Shown here in pieces: positions 44,354-54,045 of a stretch of 64,000 nucleotides of DNA. Within the stretch, counting starts at the first letter, position 1; every line of letters starts with the position of its first letter. The position numbers were made by a program, and so were the translations under genes. This DNA comes from Deltaproteobacteria bacterium (GTDB lineage: Bacteria; Myxococcota; Myxococcia; SLRQ01). The notes below the pieces were generated by a model, which had not been told where the DNA came from, made no database searches, and saw only the letters and a list, made by a program, of their open reading frames with translations. Location of the stretch: positions 79,185 through 143,184 of the forward strand of contig SLRQ01000066.1 in assembly GCA_007130885.1 (NCBI GenBank). Reading direction: 5' to 3'.

Positions 44354-46645
44354 ATGACAAAGCCAGCAGACACACAAGTCGTCCCGGAGCGCCATCCCGC
44401 CGACCCCGAGCTTACGCCGGAGCTGATAGCCGAGCATCTCAGCGACGCCGAGTACCGCCGCGCGGTCGGTATTCTCGGGCGTGAGCCCACCTGGACCGAG
44501 CTGGGCGTCTTCTCCGCCATGTGGAGCGAGCACTGCTCCTACAAGTCCAGCCGAGTTCATCTAGAGAAGCTGCCCACGGAAGGCTCGAGGGTGCTGCAAG
44601 GTCCCGGAGAGAACGCCGGCGTAGTGGACATCGGCGACGGTCTTGCGGTGGCCTTCAAGATGGAGAGTCACAACCACCCGAGCTACATACAGCCGTACGA
44701 TGGAGCCGCTACCGGGGTGGGAGGGATTCTGCGGGATGTCTTTACGATGGGCGCCCGCCCGATAGCATCGCTCAACTCTCTGCGATTCGGGAGGCCGGAG
44801 CATCCCAAGACGGCCGGGCTCGTAGAGGGAACGGTGGCCGGAATGGCCGACTATGGCAGCGGCGTTGGTGTGCCGATGGTCGGCGGCGAGATCTGCTTCG
44901 ACCGCAGTTATGACGGCAATTGCCTCGTCAATGCATTCACGCTGGGCTTTCTACCGGTCAATAAGATCTTCAGGGGCTATGCGACGGGTGTCGGCAACCC
45001 GGTCCTGTATGTAGGAGCCAAGACCGGACGTGATGGGATACACGGGGCCACGATGTCCAGTGACGTCTTCGACGAGGAGGAAGCCGTTGAAGAACACAAC
45101 ATACCGGCCGGCGATCCTTTGACCGAGAAGCGGCTCCTCGAGGCTTGCTTGGAGCTGATGGAGACGGATGCCGTGGTCGGCATTCAAGACATGGGAGCGG
45201 CCGGTCTCACCAGCTCGTCGCTCGAGATGGCCGGCCGCGCGGGCACCGGCATTGATCTGAACCTCGACGCCGTCCCGACCCGCGAGGAGAACATGACCCC
45301 GTACGAGCTCATGCTTTCCGAGACCCAGGAGCGGATGCTCCTGGTTCTCAAGGCGGGCTCGGAGGAGACTGCAAGACGGATATTCGAGAAATGGGAGCTC
45401 GATGTGGTCGTGGTAGGGGAGGTCACCGACACGGGGACGGTGGTGCTGCGTCAAGATGGGAAGGTCGTTGGCGCCCTGCCGGTCACGCCACTGGCGGAAG
45501 AGGCACCGAAGTACGACCGGCCGAGAGAAAGACCGACCTGGCTTGATGACCATCACTCCTTCGATCCGTCGACCTTGTCGGGCGACGACGATCATTCATC
45601 GGTCTTGCTCCGGCTGCTCTCCTCTCCCACCGTGGCGAGTAAGCGCTCGGTATGGGAGCAGTTCGATCGCGCCGACACTCCCGTTTCGCCCGGCGAAGGT
45701 GACGCGGCGGTGGTTTCTGTTCCCGGCGCCGACAAGGCAATCGCCCTCTCGGTGGATTGCAACAGCAGGTTCGTGTTCCTGGATCCTCACCTCGGCGCGG
45801 CTCATGCGGTGGCCGAGTCCGCTAGAAACGTTTCTTGCGTTGGCGCGGAGCCTCTGGCGGTCACGGACTGTCTCAACTTCGGGAGCCCCGAGCAGCCGGA
45901 GATAATGTGGCAGTTCGCACGCGCCGTCGAAGGCATCGCCAAGGCATGCAGCGAGCTTTCGACACCGGTGGTGAGCGGCAACGTCAGCCTCTACAACCAG
46001 ACGGATGAGACGGCGATTCTGCCCACGCCGACTATCGCCATGGCAGGCCTGATCGAGGATCCCGAGAGATACGCGGTAAGCCACTTGCGTGGCGGAGGCC
46101 GAAAGATAGTCCTTCTTGGAGAAACCCGCGGGGAGCTGGGCGGCTCGGAGTACCTCGTCACGATCCACGACAGGTTGACCGGACGTCCGCCGGAGCTGGA
46201 CTACGAACGTGAACGCGCGGTGCAGGCGGCGGTGCGCGGGATGATCCGAGACGGTCTCGTCGAGACGGCCCATGACGCCAGCGAAGGCGGCTTGGCCGTG
46301 GCCCTTGCCGAGCTATCGCTTACCACCCGCGGCTCCAGTGACCCGGTGGTGGGCTTTTCGGTTCGGCTTCCCGATCCTCCCGAAGATTGCGTGGACGCGC
46401 GTCCCGAGGCGCAGCTATTTGGAGAAGACGCTTCCCGAATTTTGGTGGCCTGCGAGCCGGAGAATCTCGACGCGGTTCTCGAAGCCGCCCGGGTTTGCGG
46501 CACGACGGCGCGCCTCATCGGGGAGAGCGGAGGCGGCCGCATCGAGATTTCCGGTGCTGACGGCTCCAAGCTGATCGACATCGACGTAGCGGAAGCGAGA
46601 GACCGCTACGAGCACGCTTTGACTCGTGCTCTCGGATCCAAATAA
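44354..46645 (+). CDS. purL: Phosphoribosylformylglycinamidine synthase subunit PurL
   Basis: Purine biosynthesis: FGAR + Gln + ATP to FGAM, with PurS and PurQ (not in this window). About 763 residues, standard for the PurL of the PurSQL complex. Seen: [70 protein letters not shown], a domain repeat with [14 protein letters not shown] and [18 protein letters not shown] 44354 is the conventional start; an in-frame ATG at 44309 is possible. Neither has a clear Shine-Dalgarno sequence. Confidence 0.95.
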   Translation: MTKPADTQVVPERHPADPELTPELIAEHLSDAEYRRAVGILGREPTWTELGVFSAMWSEHCSYKSSRVHLEKLPTEGSRVLQGPGENAGVVDIGDGLAVAFKMESHNHPSYIQPYDGAATGVGGILRDVFTMGARPIASLNSLRFGRPEHPKTAGLVEGTVAGMADYGSGVGVPMVGGEICFDRSYDGNCLVNAFTLGFLPVNKIFRGYATGVGNPVLYVGAKTGRDGIHGATMSSDVFDEEEAVEEHNIPAGDPLTEKRLLEACLELMETDAVVGIQDMGAAGLTSSSLEMAGRAGTGIDLNLDAVPTREENMTPYELMLSETQERMLLVLKAGSEETARRIFEKWELDVVVVGEVTDTGTVVLRQDGKVVGALPVTPLAEEAPKYDRPRERPTWLDDHHSFDPSTLSGDDDHSSVLLRLLSSPTVASKRSVWEQFDRADTPVSPGEGDAAVVSVPGADKAIALSVDCNSRFVFLDPHLGAAHAVAESARNVSCVGAEPLAVTDCLNFGSPEQPEIMWQFARAVEGIAKACSELSTPVVSGNVSLYNQTDETAILPTPTIAMAGLIEDPERYAVSHLRGGGRKIVLLGETRGELGGSEYLVTIHDRLTGRPPELDYERERAVQAAVRGMIRDGLVETAHDASEGGLAVALAELSLTTRGSSDPVVGFSVRLPDPPEDCVDARPEAQLFGEDASRILVACEPENLDAVLEAARVCGTTARLIGESGGGRIEISGADGSKLIDIDVAEARDRYEHALTRALGSK

Positions 46646-46657
46646 AAAGAGGCGGCC

Positions 46658-47428
46658 TCACGCCAGTCCGAGCAAGGCGGCTCCGTATGCGCCGGTGAGC
46701 TGAGGCTCCGAAAAGGACTTCACCTCGCATTGCAGCTCTTCGGCTAGGAGCATCCGCACGGCCCGGCTTTGGGCGACACCACCGGACAGCATCACCGGCG
46801 GCCGCAATCCAGCTCCGCGAGCCAGAGAGCCGACTCGGCCGAGGAGAGCGCGATGCAGGCCTCTCACTATTTCGGGTACAGGGTGCCCGCCGGCAATGAG
46901 TGATATTATTTCCGATTCCGCGAACACCGTGCAAGTACTTGAAATGGAAACCTCTGTCTCGGTGGACAAGGCCGTGCTGGAAAGCTCATCCAGGGATAGG
47001 CGAAGCCTTCTTGCGCAGACCTCCAGGAACCGGCCCGTGCCCGCGGCACATTTGTCGTTCATAACGAAGTTAGTCACCGCTCCTGACCGGTCCATGATCA
47101 TGGCCTTGGTGTCTTGGCCCCCGATGTCGATCAGCGTGCCTCCGCCGCCTGACCACTGATAGGCACCCCTGGCATGACACGTTATTTCGGTAACCTTGCG
47201 GCCGGCCTGCTTCACAAGCCCGCGTCCATAACCAGTTGCTATCAAGGGAAGCTCGTCTACCCGGTGCAAAAGCTTGCGCGTCGACTCGAGAAGCTCCTCC
47301 ACCTGGGAGGTCAGATCCGGCTCTGTCTCTTCAACCCGGTGCCAGACCATGGTCCCTGCTTCGTCGACGGCTACGAGCTTCACGGTTGTCGAGCCCGCGT
47401 CCAACCCCAAGGCTCCGGCTTCAATCAT
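46658..47428 (-). CDS. 2-hydroxyacyl-CoA dehydratase activator (HgdC/BadF-type ATPase)
   Basis: 256 residues, the HgdC length. ASKHA ATPase with GLDAGSTTVKLVAVD, LIDIGGQDTKAM, the first cluster cysteine in NDKCAAGTGRFLEV and the second in ISSTCTVFAESEIISL. Homodimeric [4Fe-4S] protein that drives one-electron reduction of a partner dehydratase by ATP. Overlaps the partner gene upstream. Cysteines intact, so probably functional. Confidence 0.92.
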   Translation of the reverse strand: MIEAGALGLDAGSTTVKLVAVDEAGTMVWHRVEETEPDLTSQVEELLESTRKLLHRVDELPLIATGYGRGLVKQAGRKVTEITCHARGAYQWSGGGGTLIDIGGQDTKAMIMDRSGAVTNFVMNDKCAAGTGRFLEVCARRLRLSLDELSSTALSTETEVSISSTCTVFAESEIISLIAGGHPVPEIVRGLHRALLGRVGSLARGAGLRPPVMLSGGVAQSRAVRMLLAEELQCEVKSFSEPQLTGAYGAALLGLA

Positions 47429-48750
47429 ACGCCAAGCACCTCGAGAAACGCGTCCAAGCGGTTACGGACCTGCTCTTCGGAAAACGAACGAGGATCATTG
47501 TGGTCTGCTTCGATCAGCAACGCCGGCACGCCGGCCTCCGAAGACAGACTTTCCCTTTGAGGCAGTTGCCCTATCGAGTATGGCTTGCAGGAGCGATCCG
47601 AATGGAGCAGCACACCGTCCACTTCATAATAATCGATCATGCGTTTCATAGTTTCCAGCTTGTGACCGGTCCCGCGATTCAGAATAGGGTGGAGGTACAC
47701 GCTAGCACATGAGTCGAGAGGACGCTCCGGGTCGATCATGTCGGCCAGCTCCGCCCAGGCATTGGTGTAGGTCGAAGCAACGAGGGAGACGCCGCGTTCC
47801 GCAAGCAGGTCCCCGAGCCAACGGACCCGAAACCAGATAGGCAGGTTGTCCCACAAGAGCCGCTTTCGTTCGTCCTTTAGGGCTCCCATGCCGCGCCCCA
47901 CCCTCGTGTTCAGCTCACGAAGCATCGAAGCGTAATAGTCCACTGTGTACCGATGACCCCGCATTTCGACTATGGGAGCCAGATGAATGAACTGATCGAA
48001 AGCCGTTATGGGCGACGGTTTCATTCGGCCGCTCTCGACTATGCGAAGCCACAGCTCGCACGCATCCCGTGACATTCGTGTTACATCGCGCAGTCGCCCA
48101 TGAGACAAGCTCCGGCCGGCGATCCTCTCCAGTACGGGAATCGAGTCTTCGATTTGATTTTTCACGAAGGCAACGGCGTGGCTCGGTGCCTCTCGATACA
48201 AGAAAGGCGTATCGATAATCACCAAGGGAACACCAAAGTGGTGTGCCAGAACCTGGTACCAGTACAAAACCGTCTGACAGATGTTGGTGCAGCAAATGAG
48301 GACGTCGGGACGCGGCAGCCGGCCGACAGGCGTCTTACCCGATAAGATGGAGCCTATGTCCGTTCGCGCGTAGGAGCAGAGATCTCGGGAGTATCCCGCC
48401 GCTTCCGCGTGCTTGCAGTACTCCTCGGCTGTTCGCCGAATGCCGCACACGGCACCATGGTTCTCGGGATAGATAGGAAAAATGTTGAGAGCGGTAAGCA
48501 CTTCTATGGGAGCGCCCGAGGTGACCCAGGCTACTTTTCTTGCTCCATTGGCATACCGGCCCGTTAGGTAGTGCCGGCTTATCAGCTCCTTGAGGCGAGG
48601 CGAGACATCGAGAGGCCTTTCTAGATGACGATGTCTCCAAGACTCCCGCGACCTCATTTTGTGCTCTGAGCGGAGGCGCTCAAAGCGCAACGCGGCTCGT
48701 CCGGCGATGTGTACTCCGAAGAGATACCGCAACCGGCCGGCGGCGCTCAT
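47425..48750 (-). CDS. 2-hydroxyacyl-CoA dehydratase/benzoyl-CoA reductase-family subunit (HgdA/BcrB-like)
   Basis: 441 residues. Seen: YPENHGAVCGIRR, GYSRDLCSYARTDIGSIL, VLICCTNICQTVLYW, and later HSDRSCKPYSIGQLPQRESL, all characteristic of the HgdA/B fold with its [4Fe-4S]-ligand cysteines. ATG 48750 overlaps the upstream stop (ATGA). Forms a likely heterodimer with 48747-49835. Substrate unknown. Confidence 0.85.
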   Translation of the reverse strand: MSAAGRLRYLFGVHIAGRAALRFERLRSEHKMRSRESWRHRHLERPLDVSPRLKELISRHYLTGRYANGARKVAWVTSGAPIEVLTALNIFPIYPENHGAVCGIRRTAEEYCKHAEAAGYSRDLCSYARTDIGSILSGKTPVGRLPRPDVLICCTNICQTVLYWYQVLAHHFGVPLVIIDTPFLYREAPSHAVAFVKNQIEDSIPVLERIAGRSLSHGRLRDVTRMSRDACELWLRIVESGRMKPSPITAFDQFIHLAPIVEMRGHRYTVDYYASMLRELNTRVGRGMGALKDERKRLLWDNLPIWFRVRWLGDLLAERGVSLVASTYTNAWAELADMIDPERPLDSCASVYLHPILNRGTGHKLETMKRMIDYYEVDGVLLHSDRSCKPYSIGQLPQRESLSSEAGVPALLIEADHNDPRSFSEEQVRNRLDAFLEVLGV

Positions 48751-49835
48751 GACATAGTCTCCAAGAGAGCTTCCATGCGGGTTTTTAGCTGCTGCGGGAG
48801 AGGCTCGGTGACATCGACTTCCAAAATGGTGGTTCGAAGCCCTGCTCTCTCCAGAGCCGTTTTGAGTAGAGGAAGCTGAAAAAGCTCCGGCTCACAGAAC
48901 TTCACCACGGCGAACACCACCGCCTTGGCTCCGGATCTTTTTGCCAGATCCAAGAGGTGTCTGCTGCGTTCCTCCACCGAGGCTCCTCGCGTGGGGCAAG
49001 GCGGCGCGCTCGCCATGCGTTCGGCCATCCGGCGATACGCACTTTGGTCGCGGCCCTCCGGAGTCAGTCTCCTCCCGCATGCGATGGTGTCATCCGCGAC
49101 TACAACCGCGCCTGCTTCATTAAGAGCATCCAGAAGGCCTGACGGCTCCGGTACTACCCCCGACAGCAGCACCGGCATCGCCGATGATGGGCCGCTTTCG
49201 GAAGAGAGCCAAGGCCTTGCGAGCGCCGTGAACTGCTCGGCCGGAAGGTACTCCCTGCATCTGACCAGCCTGTAGTAATCGCGGCAGCTCAGGGCCACTT
49301 GAAGGCGCCCGGCCAGCAGCTTCGCCAGCACGGAGTCTGCTTCTTCCTCTCTTATCGTTGCTTCGAGAGCATCCGTGGCCTCTCTCCCGGTGATCTTTTG
49401 CAGTTCTTCGGCAAGAGATTCTATCTCGGCCTCTAGGTAGTCGACCGAGGCTCTCGACCGTGTCCGGGGATGGTAAAAGGAAAGAGCCGGTTTGGACAAA
49501 ACTGGAAAATCGAGCAATACCGAGCCGAGGCCCTGAAGCGAGTCGCAACCGTGGGGGACCAGGATGATGTCCGCATGATCTTGGCCGCCGCCGGCTAGAA
49601 AGGCGAGCCCGCCACGGATGATGCTGCAGGTGTATGCCTGGAGCCAGCGGTCGGCAATCGCGGTTTTGGTCCCTGGTGGTCCCCAGAGTTCCACCGGCAG
49701 CACCCCGAAGGATCGAAGCAGCTCTCGGGGATACAAGATGGGAAGAGCAGCAGCAATCATCTCACCGCGCTCCCGGGCCGCCGCGATGGTCTCCCCGCGA
49801 GAGGGTGGCTGTAACTGTTGCGAGGAGCTTTGCAT
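48747..49835 (-). CDS. 2-hydroxyacyl-CoA dehydratase-family second subunit (HgdB/BcrC-like)
   Basis: About 362 residues from ATG 49835 (TTG 49871 would add twelve). Seen: LRSFGVLPVELWGPPG, IILVPHGCDSLQGLGSVL, and the C-terminal VVKFCEPELFQLPLLKTALE, the typical HgdB end. Three tightly overlapping genes (this, HgdA-like, HgdC-like) form an HgdABC-type operon. Only one activase is present, so it is not the four-subunit class I benzoyl-CoA reductase. Confidence 0.84.
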   Translation of the reverse strand: MQSSSQQLQPPSRGETIAAARERGEMIAAALPILYPRELLRSFGVLPVELWGPPGTKTAIADRWLQAYTCSIIRGGLAFLAGGGQDHADIILVPHGCDSLQGLGSVLLDFPVLSKPALSFYHPRTRSRASVDYLEAEIESLAEELQKITGREATDALEATIREEEADSVLAKLLAGRLQVALSCRDYYRLVRCREYLPAEQFTALARPWLSSESGPSSAMPVLLSGVVPEPSGLLDALNEAGAVVVADDTIACGRRLTPEGRDQSAYRRMAERMASAPPCPTRGASVEERSRHLLDLAKRSGAKAVVFAVVKFCEPELFQLPLLKTALERAGLRTTILEVDVTEPLPQQLKTRMEALLETMS

Positions 49836-49884
49836 CTCGACGAGAATCGGCCGCTCTACACCGCCCGTCAAGCCGTTTGCGGGT

Positions 49885-50784
49885 TCAGCTCATTCCAACC
49901 CGGTCTGCCGGGAGACATCGTTCGGTCTGGGCAACGTTCGTGTTGTCACACTCCAGAACCGGGTTTCGGGCAAGCCTTTGCAGAAGCAGCCAAGCCGGCA
50001 CCGTTACCAAAGCGACGGCGGCCAGCCAGGCAGCCACCGCTCCGGCCGCCACGCCCAGAACCGGCATAATGGCGGCTGCAAACAGCGCGAAAGCCGATAC
50101 GCTGGTGGAGCCGAGCATCATTGGGCCTACAGCTCCAGACGGAACGGTCTCTCCCTGGGAAAGCCACAACGCTACTACGGTGGTAATGAAGATGGCCGGA
50201 AAAATGCTCACTATGCCCGCAATCACGGGGCCCGAGATCCCGGCCAGCGCAACCGCAAGTCCGATGGCCAGGGCCGCGAGCAACCCCCTGGCCAGGTACG
50301 TGCCCATGCTCACGGGATTGCTTCCGGCGGGCGCGGGGCGGCGGCCCAGGCAGGCCGCTACTCCAAAAAGCAGCGCCAAGCAGAAGAACCCCCAGCCCCA
50401 GAAGACCATGGGAAGCCCCGCCGCGCGGTAGAACTCTGTCGCCGCGAGAAGAGCCAGCGCCAGCACGAGCCACCCGCTCATGGATAGCACCACCATGGCT
50501 ACCAGCTTGACGTTGAAGGGCCAGCTAGGGAGGCGGCCCGGCAGCTCGCGCCAGAACAACAAGAAGACGGCATTCAGCAGCATGCCCGCGGGAACCACGA
50601 ACAAGGCGTCTCGAAAATCGACTGTAGTGGCCGAGCTCCACCAGAATCCGACCGCTGCCGGTACGATGGTGGTGGGCAGGGTTCCAAGAAGGCCTCCCTT
50701 CCGGCCACCCAGCCGCTCGATGGCGACCGTTACCAGAATGGCCACGAGACCGGCCGCCAGAGCAGTGATGAGAATGCTCGTCAC
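49885..50784 (-). CDS. Multi-pass membrane protein
   Basis: 299 residues, GTG 50784 with GGGAG six bases upstream. About eight to ten hydrophobic helices (MTSILITALAAGLVAILVTV to the LAAVALVTVPAWLLLQ end). Not a recognised transporter; an internal AGISGPVIAGIVSIFPAIFI and SGAVGPMMLGSTSVSAFALF stand out. Sits between the acyl-CoA synthetase and the HgdB-like gene; possibly imports a substrate, but this is guesswork. Confidence 0.7.
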   Translation of the reverse strand: MTSILITALAAGLVAILVTVAIERLGGRKGGLLGTLPTTIVPAAVGFWWSSATTVDFRDALFVVPAGMLLNAVFLLFWRELPGRLPSWPFNVKLVAMVVLSMSGWLVLALALLAATEFYRAAGLPMVFWGWGFFCLALLFGVAACLGRRPAPAGSNPVSMGTYLARGLLAALAIGLAVALAGISGPVIAGIVSIFPAIFITTVVALWLSQGETVPSGAVGPMMLGSTSVSAFALFAAAIMPVLGVAAGAVAAWLAAVALVTVPAWLLLQRLARNPVLECDNTNVAQTERCLPADRVGMS

Positions 50785-50785
50785 T

Positions 50786-52966
50786 TCAGCTCCCGTCCAC
50801 TATTTGATCTCGATAGGAAACCATGCCCGCCAGCGCCTTCACGGCACCTTCCGGGGTGTTATAGAAAACTCCCTGGAACGGCGATCCCGAAACTTCTCGG
50901 ATGAGCTTGCTTTGGCCGTCCGCAAGAAGGCTCACCCCGATTACCGGTTTTTCGTGTCGCACCATCATTTCCACGGAGTGGCTTACATGCGTGCTCTCGA
51001 AATGATCCACGAAAGCCTTCACCTGGGAGATTCGATCTTCGTCCACCGACGGGTCCGCTTTTGTCGCCGCCGAACCGAGACTGCTCATGAAAAGCTTTCT
51101 TCCCAGTATGCCAAGACACATAACCGCGTCGCAGCCGTCCCAACTCGCCAGCGCCTCGAGCACGCGGTTTGGCACGGTAGGATCCTGCTCACCCACGAGA
51201 TCAACGGGATTCATCCTGTTCCAGTACGGGGGAAGGATCTCGTCTATGCGGGCGGTAAGAGCCTCGTCGAGGGCCGGCACCTCCAGCCCGTTTCTTTCAC
51301 AAAGGTCGGCCGTGACGACGCCCCATCCGCCGCCCCAGGTCATGATGGCTACTCGGGGACCACGGGGAAGCGGCAGCGAGGAGAAAGCAGCAGCCAGGTC
51401 GAGCAGCTCCATCGGCTGCTCCACCTTGATTATCCCCGCTTGGCGGCACATGGCATCGAAGACTCGCTCGTCGGTCGCCAGTGCCCCGGTGTGGCTCGCG
51501 GCGGCCTTGTGGCCGACCGAGCTTCGACCTCCCTTGAGCAGCACGATCGGCTTGCCGGCCGAGATGCGGCGGGCGCTTTCGAAGAAACGGCGACCGTCCT
51601 TCACGCTCTCGACATAAAGCAGAATCGTGCGAGTTAGGTCGTCATCGCCGAAGGCGTCGAGGAGGTCTTCCACCGAGACCATGGCTTCGTTGCCGCTTCC
51701 GGCAAAGGCGCGTATTGCAAGGCCTTGCTGCTCGGCAAACGCGAGGAGCTGCGTCCCAAGGTTGCCCGACTGAGAAACCATCACGGTGGTGCCGGCTTTG
51801 GGCGTGACGGTGGAGCCGGTGCAGAAGAAGCGTGCGTGGGGGTTGGAAAGCCCCATCGTGTTCGGCCCGAGCACGACCAAGTCGGCATCGTGGGCCTTCT
51901 CGACGAGGTTGGCCTCGAGTTCCTTCCCTTCGCTCCCGGTCTCGGCGAAGCCGGAGCTGATGAGCAGCATGTGACGCGTGCCCTTGGCCCGGCACTGGTC
52001 CACGATATCTAGGACGTGTCTTGCGGGAACCGTTACGACGGCCAAATCCACATCACCCGGCACTTCTTCCAGGGAGCGATAAGCCTTGCGCCCCAAAATG
52101 CTCCCCCCCTTTGGGTTCACGAGGTGGATCTTGCCGCCGAAGCCTCCCGCGATGGTGTTGACCACGAGAAGATAGCCCCACTTTCCCATGGTGGCCGATG
52201 CGCCCACGAAAGCGACGCTGGAGGGGTTGAACATGGAGAGAATCGACTTGCCGGGTAGCGCCGTCCTAGGACGTGATGCCCGCGGGACGCCGGCTACCAC
52301 CAGAGCGTCAACGGCCACTACGCGGCCGGCCGGCGTGATCTTGAGGGGGTTGATATCCACCTCCATGATCTCGGGGTGCTCTTCAACGAGACGTGAGAGG
52401 CCGAGAAGCACTCCCTCGAGCTCTCCGCCGGCCACCTTGGCCTCGCCCCTGAACTCCTGGAGCAGCCCTCTTGCCTGGATGCTCCGGATCATCCTTTCCG
52501 CCTCACGCGGATCGAGGGGCGCCAAGGCAAGAGCGGTATCGCCTATGGCCTCGGCAAGCACTCCGCCCAGGCCGAAGAGAAGCACGGGACCGAAATGCTC
52601 GTCCCGGTAAAAGCCGGCCATCAGCTCGCGCGTACCGCTTATCAGCTCCTGCACCAGCAAGAACTCGAGCTCGTCGCCGGCCTCCTCCTCGATTGCGCGT
52701 GCCGCCGCCTCGACCGCCGTCGGCCCCGCCAAGGGCAGATGTACCAGGTTTCTTTCCGTCTTGTGCTGCAAGGCCCTTCCGGCGCCCTTCAGCACCACTG
52801 GATACCCAATTTCCTCCGCCGCTCTAACGGCCTCTTCGACTCCGTGAACGGCACGCTCGGCGGTCACTGGCACACCGTAGGCCTCGAGAAGGCGCTTTGA
52901 TTGGTGCTCGTCGAGAGAGCCCGGTGACAAGCAGTTTTGCTGAGGGTCGACACGGTCGGCTGACAC
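50786..52966 (-). CDS. ADP-forming acyl-CoA synthetase, beta-alpha fused
   Basis: Interconverts acyl-CoA + ADP + Pi and acid + CoA + ATP. About 726 residues. GTG 52966 with a clear GGAGGAG five bases upstream. N-terminal ATP-grasp (beta) part: SKRLLEAYGVPVTAERAV, PVVLKGAGRALQHKTE, MEVDINPLKI. Then the alpha part: CoA-binding PSSVAFVGASATMGKWGY, and the phospho-His loop GHKAAASHTGALATDERVF. The beta-then-alpha order is reversed relative to the usual alpha-beta fusion. It shares a strand with the membrane protein and HgdABC-like genes. Confidence 0.88.
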   Translation of the reverse strand: MSADRVDPQQNCLSPGSLDEHQSKRLLEAYGVPVTAERAVHGVEEAVRAAEEIGYPVVLKGAGRALQHKTERNLVHLPLAGPTAVEAAARAIEEEAGDELEFLLVQELISGTRELMAGFYRDEHFGPVLLFGLGGVLAEAIGDTALALAPLDPREAERMIRSIQARGLLQEFRGEAKVAGGELEGVLLGLSRLVEEHPEIMEVDINPLKITPAGRVVAVDALVVAGVPRASRPRTALPGKSILSMFNPSSVAFVGASATMGKWGYLLVVNTIAGGFGGKIHLVNPKGGSILGRKAYRSLEEVPGDVDLAVVTVPARHVLDIVDQCRAKGTRHMLLISSGFAETGSEGKELEANLVEKAHDADLVVLGPNTMGLSNPHARFFCTGSTVTPKAGTTVMVSQSGNLGTQLLAFAEQQGLAIRAFAGSGNEAMVSVEDLLDAFGDDDLTRTILLYVESVKDGRRFFESARRISAGKPIVLLKGGRSSVGHKAAASHTGALATDERVFDAMCRQAGIIKVEQPMELLDLAAAFSSLPLPRGPRVAIMTWGGGWGVVTADLCERNGLEVPALDEALTARIDEILPPYWNRMNPVDLVGEQDPTVPNRVLEALASWDGCDAVMCLGILGRKLFMSSLGSAATKADPSVDEDRISQVKAFVDHFESTHVSHSVEMMVRHEKPVIGVSLLADGQSKLIREVSGSPFQGVFYNTPEGAVKALAGMVSYRDQIVDGS

Positions 52967-53403
52967 TTCGCTCCTCCGTAAATGGGTGATGGGCACGCCG
53001 CGCGCGGAGCCGGGCGGCCGCTCTTCGGGTTGGGCGCAGTGGTAATACCCCGTGACGCGTCCCGCTACAATCCGCGGCCGAAAATGCAGAGTTCTTCGAG
53101 GTGGGGGAATCAGACAGCGTGGAGATGGTCTGGTGGACAGCGGCGGAAGATGAATCTTCACTTCAGTTGTCCCCCGTGCTTAGTGTCCCCCGTGCTTAGA
53201 ATCGATCTCGAAACCCCTCGCCGTCGTGAGGGCCGCGAGGGCTGATGCGCAGTGAAAAGCGACGCCGGCGTAGTCGGAGCTACGTCAGGGAAGCGGCGAG
53301 CGACTACGCGGGCCGTAGCCCCCGGATCGTGGTCCGAGGAAGGCGTCGGGGTTATGAGATCGGTGCTTGACACCCCAACGAACGAGACTGCTTGGAGACG
53401 AAC
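52967..53403. other. 437-bp gap before the DUF2760 gene
   Basis: No supported gene. It contains a 16-bp direct repeat (listed separately). Short ORFs here have no family features. Confidence 0.5.
53168..53199. repeat. Perfect 16-bp tandem direct repeat
   Basis: TGTCCCCCGTGCTTAG occurs twice head to tail (53168-53183 and 53184-53199) in the spacer upstream of the DUF2760 gene. Possible operator or a remnant of a mobile-element end. Confidence 0.75.
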
Positions 53404-54045
53404 ATGCCAGCGCAAGACAAAAAAAACGTGCCGGGCCTTCTAGCCAGGCTTCTAATGGCGCTTTTCGTGCCCTGGAAGATCATTTTCGACAAAGCATTTG
53501 CCGAGGAGGTCGAGCAGCTTGCTGGGGGAGAGCCGGCCTCGGCCTTGCCTTCGGGCCACGCTTTCATCGCCCACCACCTTTCCGAGGGCGATCATGAGGA
53601 GTCCACCTCCAAGGCCGCCGCGCCAGCGGAAGCGGAACCCTCCCCGAAGCCGGATTCCGGAGCGGTGGATCCTGCTCCTGCTCTTCGCATGCTGGCCGCG
53701 CTTCAGCGAGACGGACGCCTGCTCGATTTCCTGCAGGAGGATATTGCCGCAGCGCCGGACGCCGATGTCGGTGCCGCCGCGAGAATAGTCCACGAGGGAT
53801 GCCGCAAAACTCTCGCGGAGTACATCGATCTGGAACCGGTGTTGAAAGAGGAGGAAGGAGAGACGGTTACCGTCGAGACCGGCTTCGACCCCGGTAAGGT
53901 GCGCCTTACCGGCAACGTCGTTGGAAAGCCGCCCTACAAAGGCCGGCTCGCTCATCCAGGCTGGAGAGCGGCACGTCTCGAGCTTCCGAAGCAGACCGAA
54001 GAGTTGGACCCGCGGGTGCTGGCTCCCGCGGAGGTGGAGATATAG
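53404..54045 (+). CDS. DUF2760-domain protein linked to Hsp70-like genes
   Basis: 213 residues; ATG 53404 with GGAG six bases upstream. Residues 1-30 look like a hydrophobic N-terminus (LLARLLMALFVPWKIIF), then an Ala/Glu-Pro linker, then the DUF2760 core ALRMLAALQRDGRLLDFLQED and PYKGRLAHPGWRAARLELP. DUF2760 is usually next to Hsp70-like genes, and indeed it abuts one here (one base between stop and ATG). Confidence 0.85.
   Translation: MPAQDKKNVPGLLARLLMALFVPWKIIFDKAFAEEVEQLAGGEPASALPSGHAFIAHHLSEGDHEESTSKAAAPAEAEPSPKPDSGAVDPAPALRMLAALQRDGRLLDFLQEDIAAAPDADVGAAARIVHEGCRKTLAEYIDLEPVLKEEEGETVTVETGFDPGKVRLTGNVVGKPPYKGRLAHPGWRAARLELPKQTEELDPRVLAPAEVEI

Noticed and set aside
46658..49835. Class I benzoyl-CoA reductase (four subunits)
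   Set aside because: Only one activase and two dehydratase-type subunits are present.
53158..53415. ORF in the spacer before DUF2760
   Set aside because: No family features, crosses the 16-bp direct repeats, and antisense to the DUF2760 leader.
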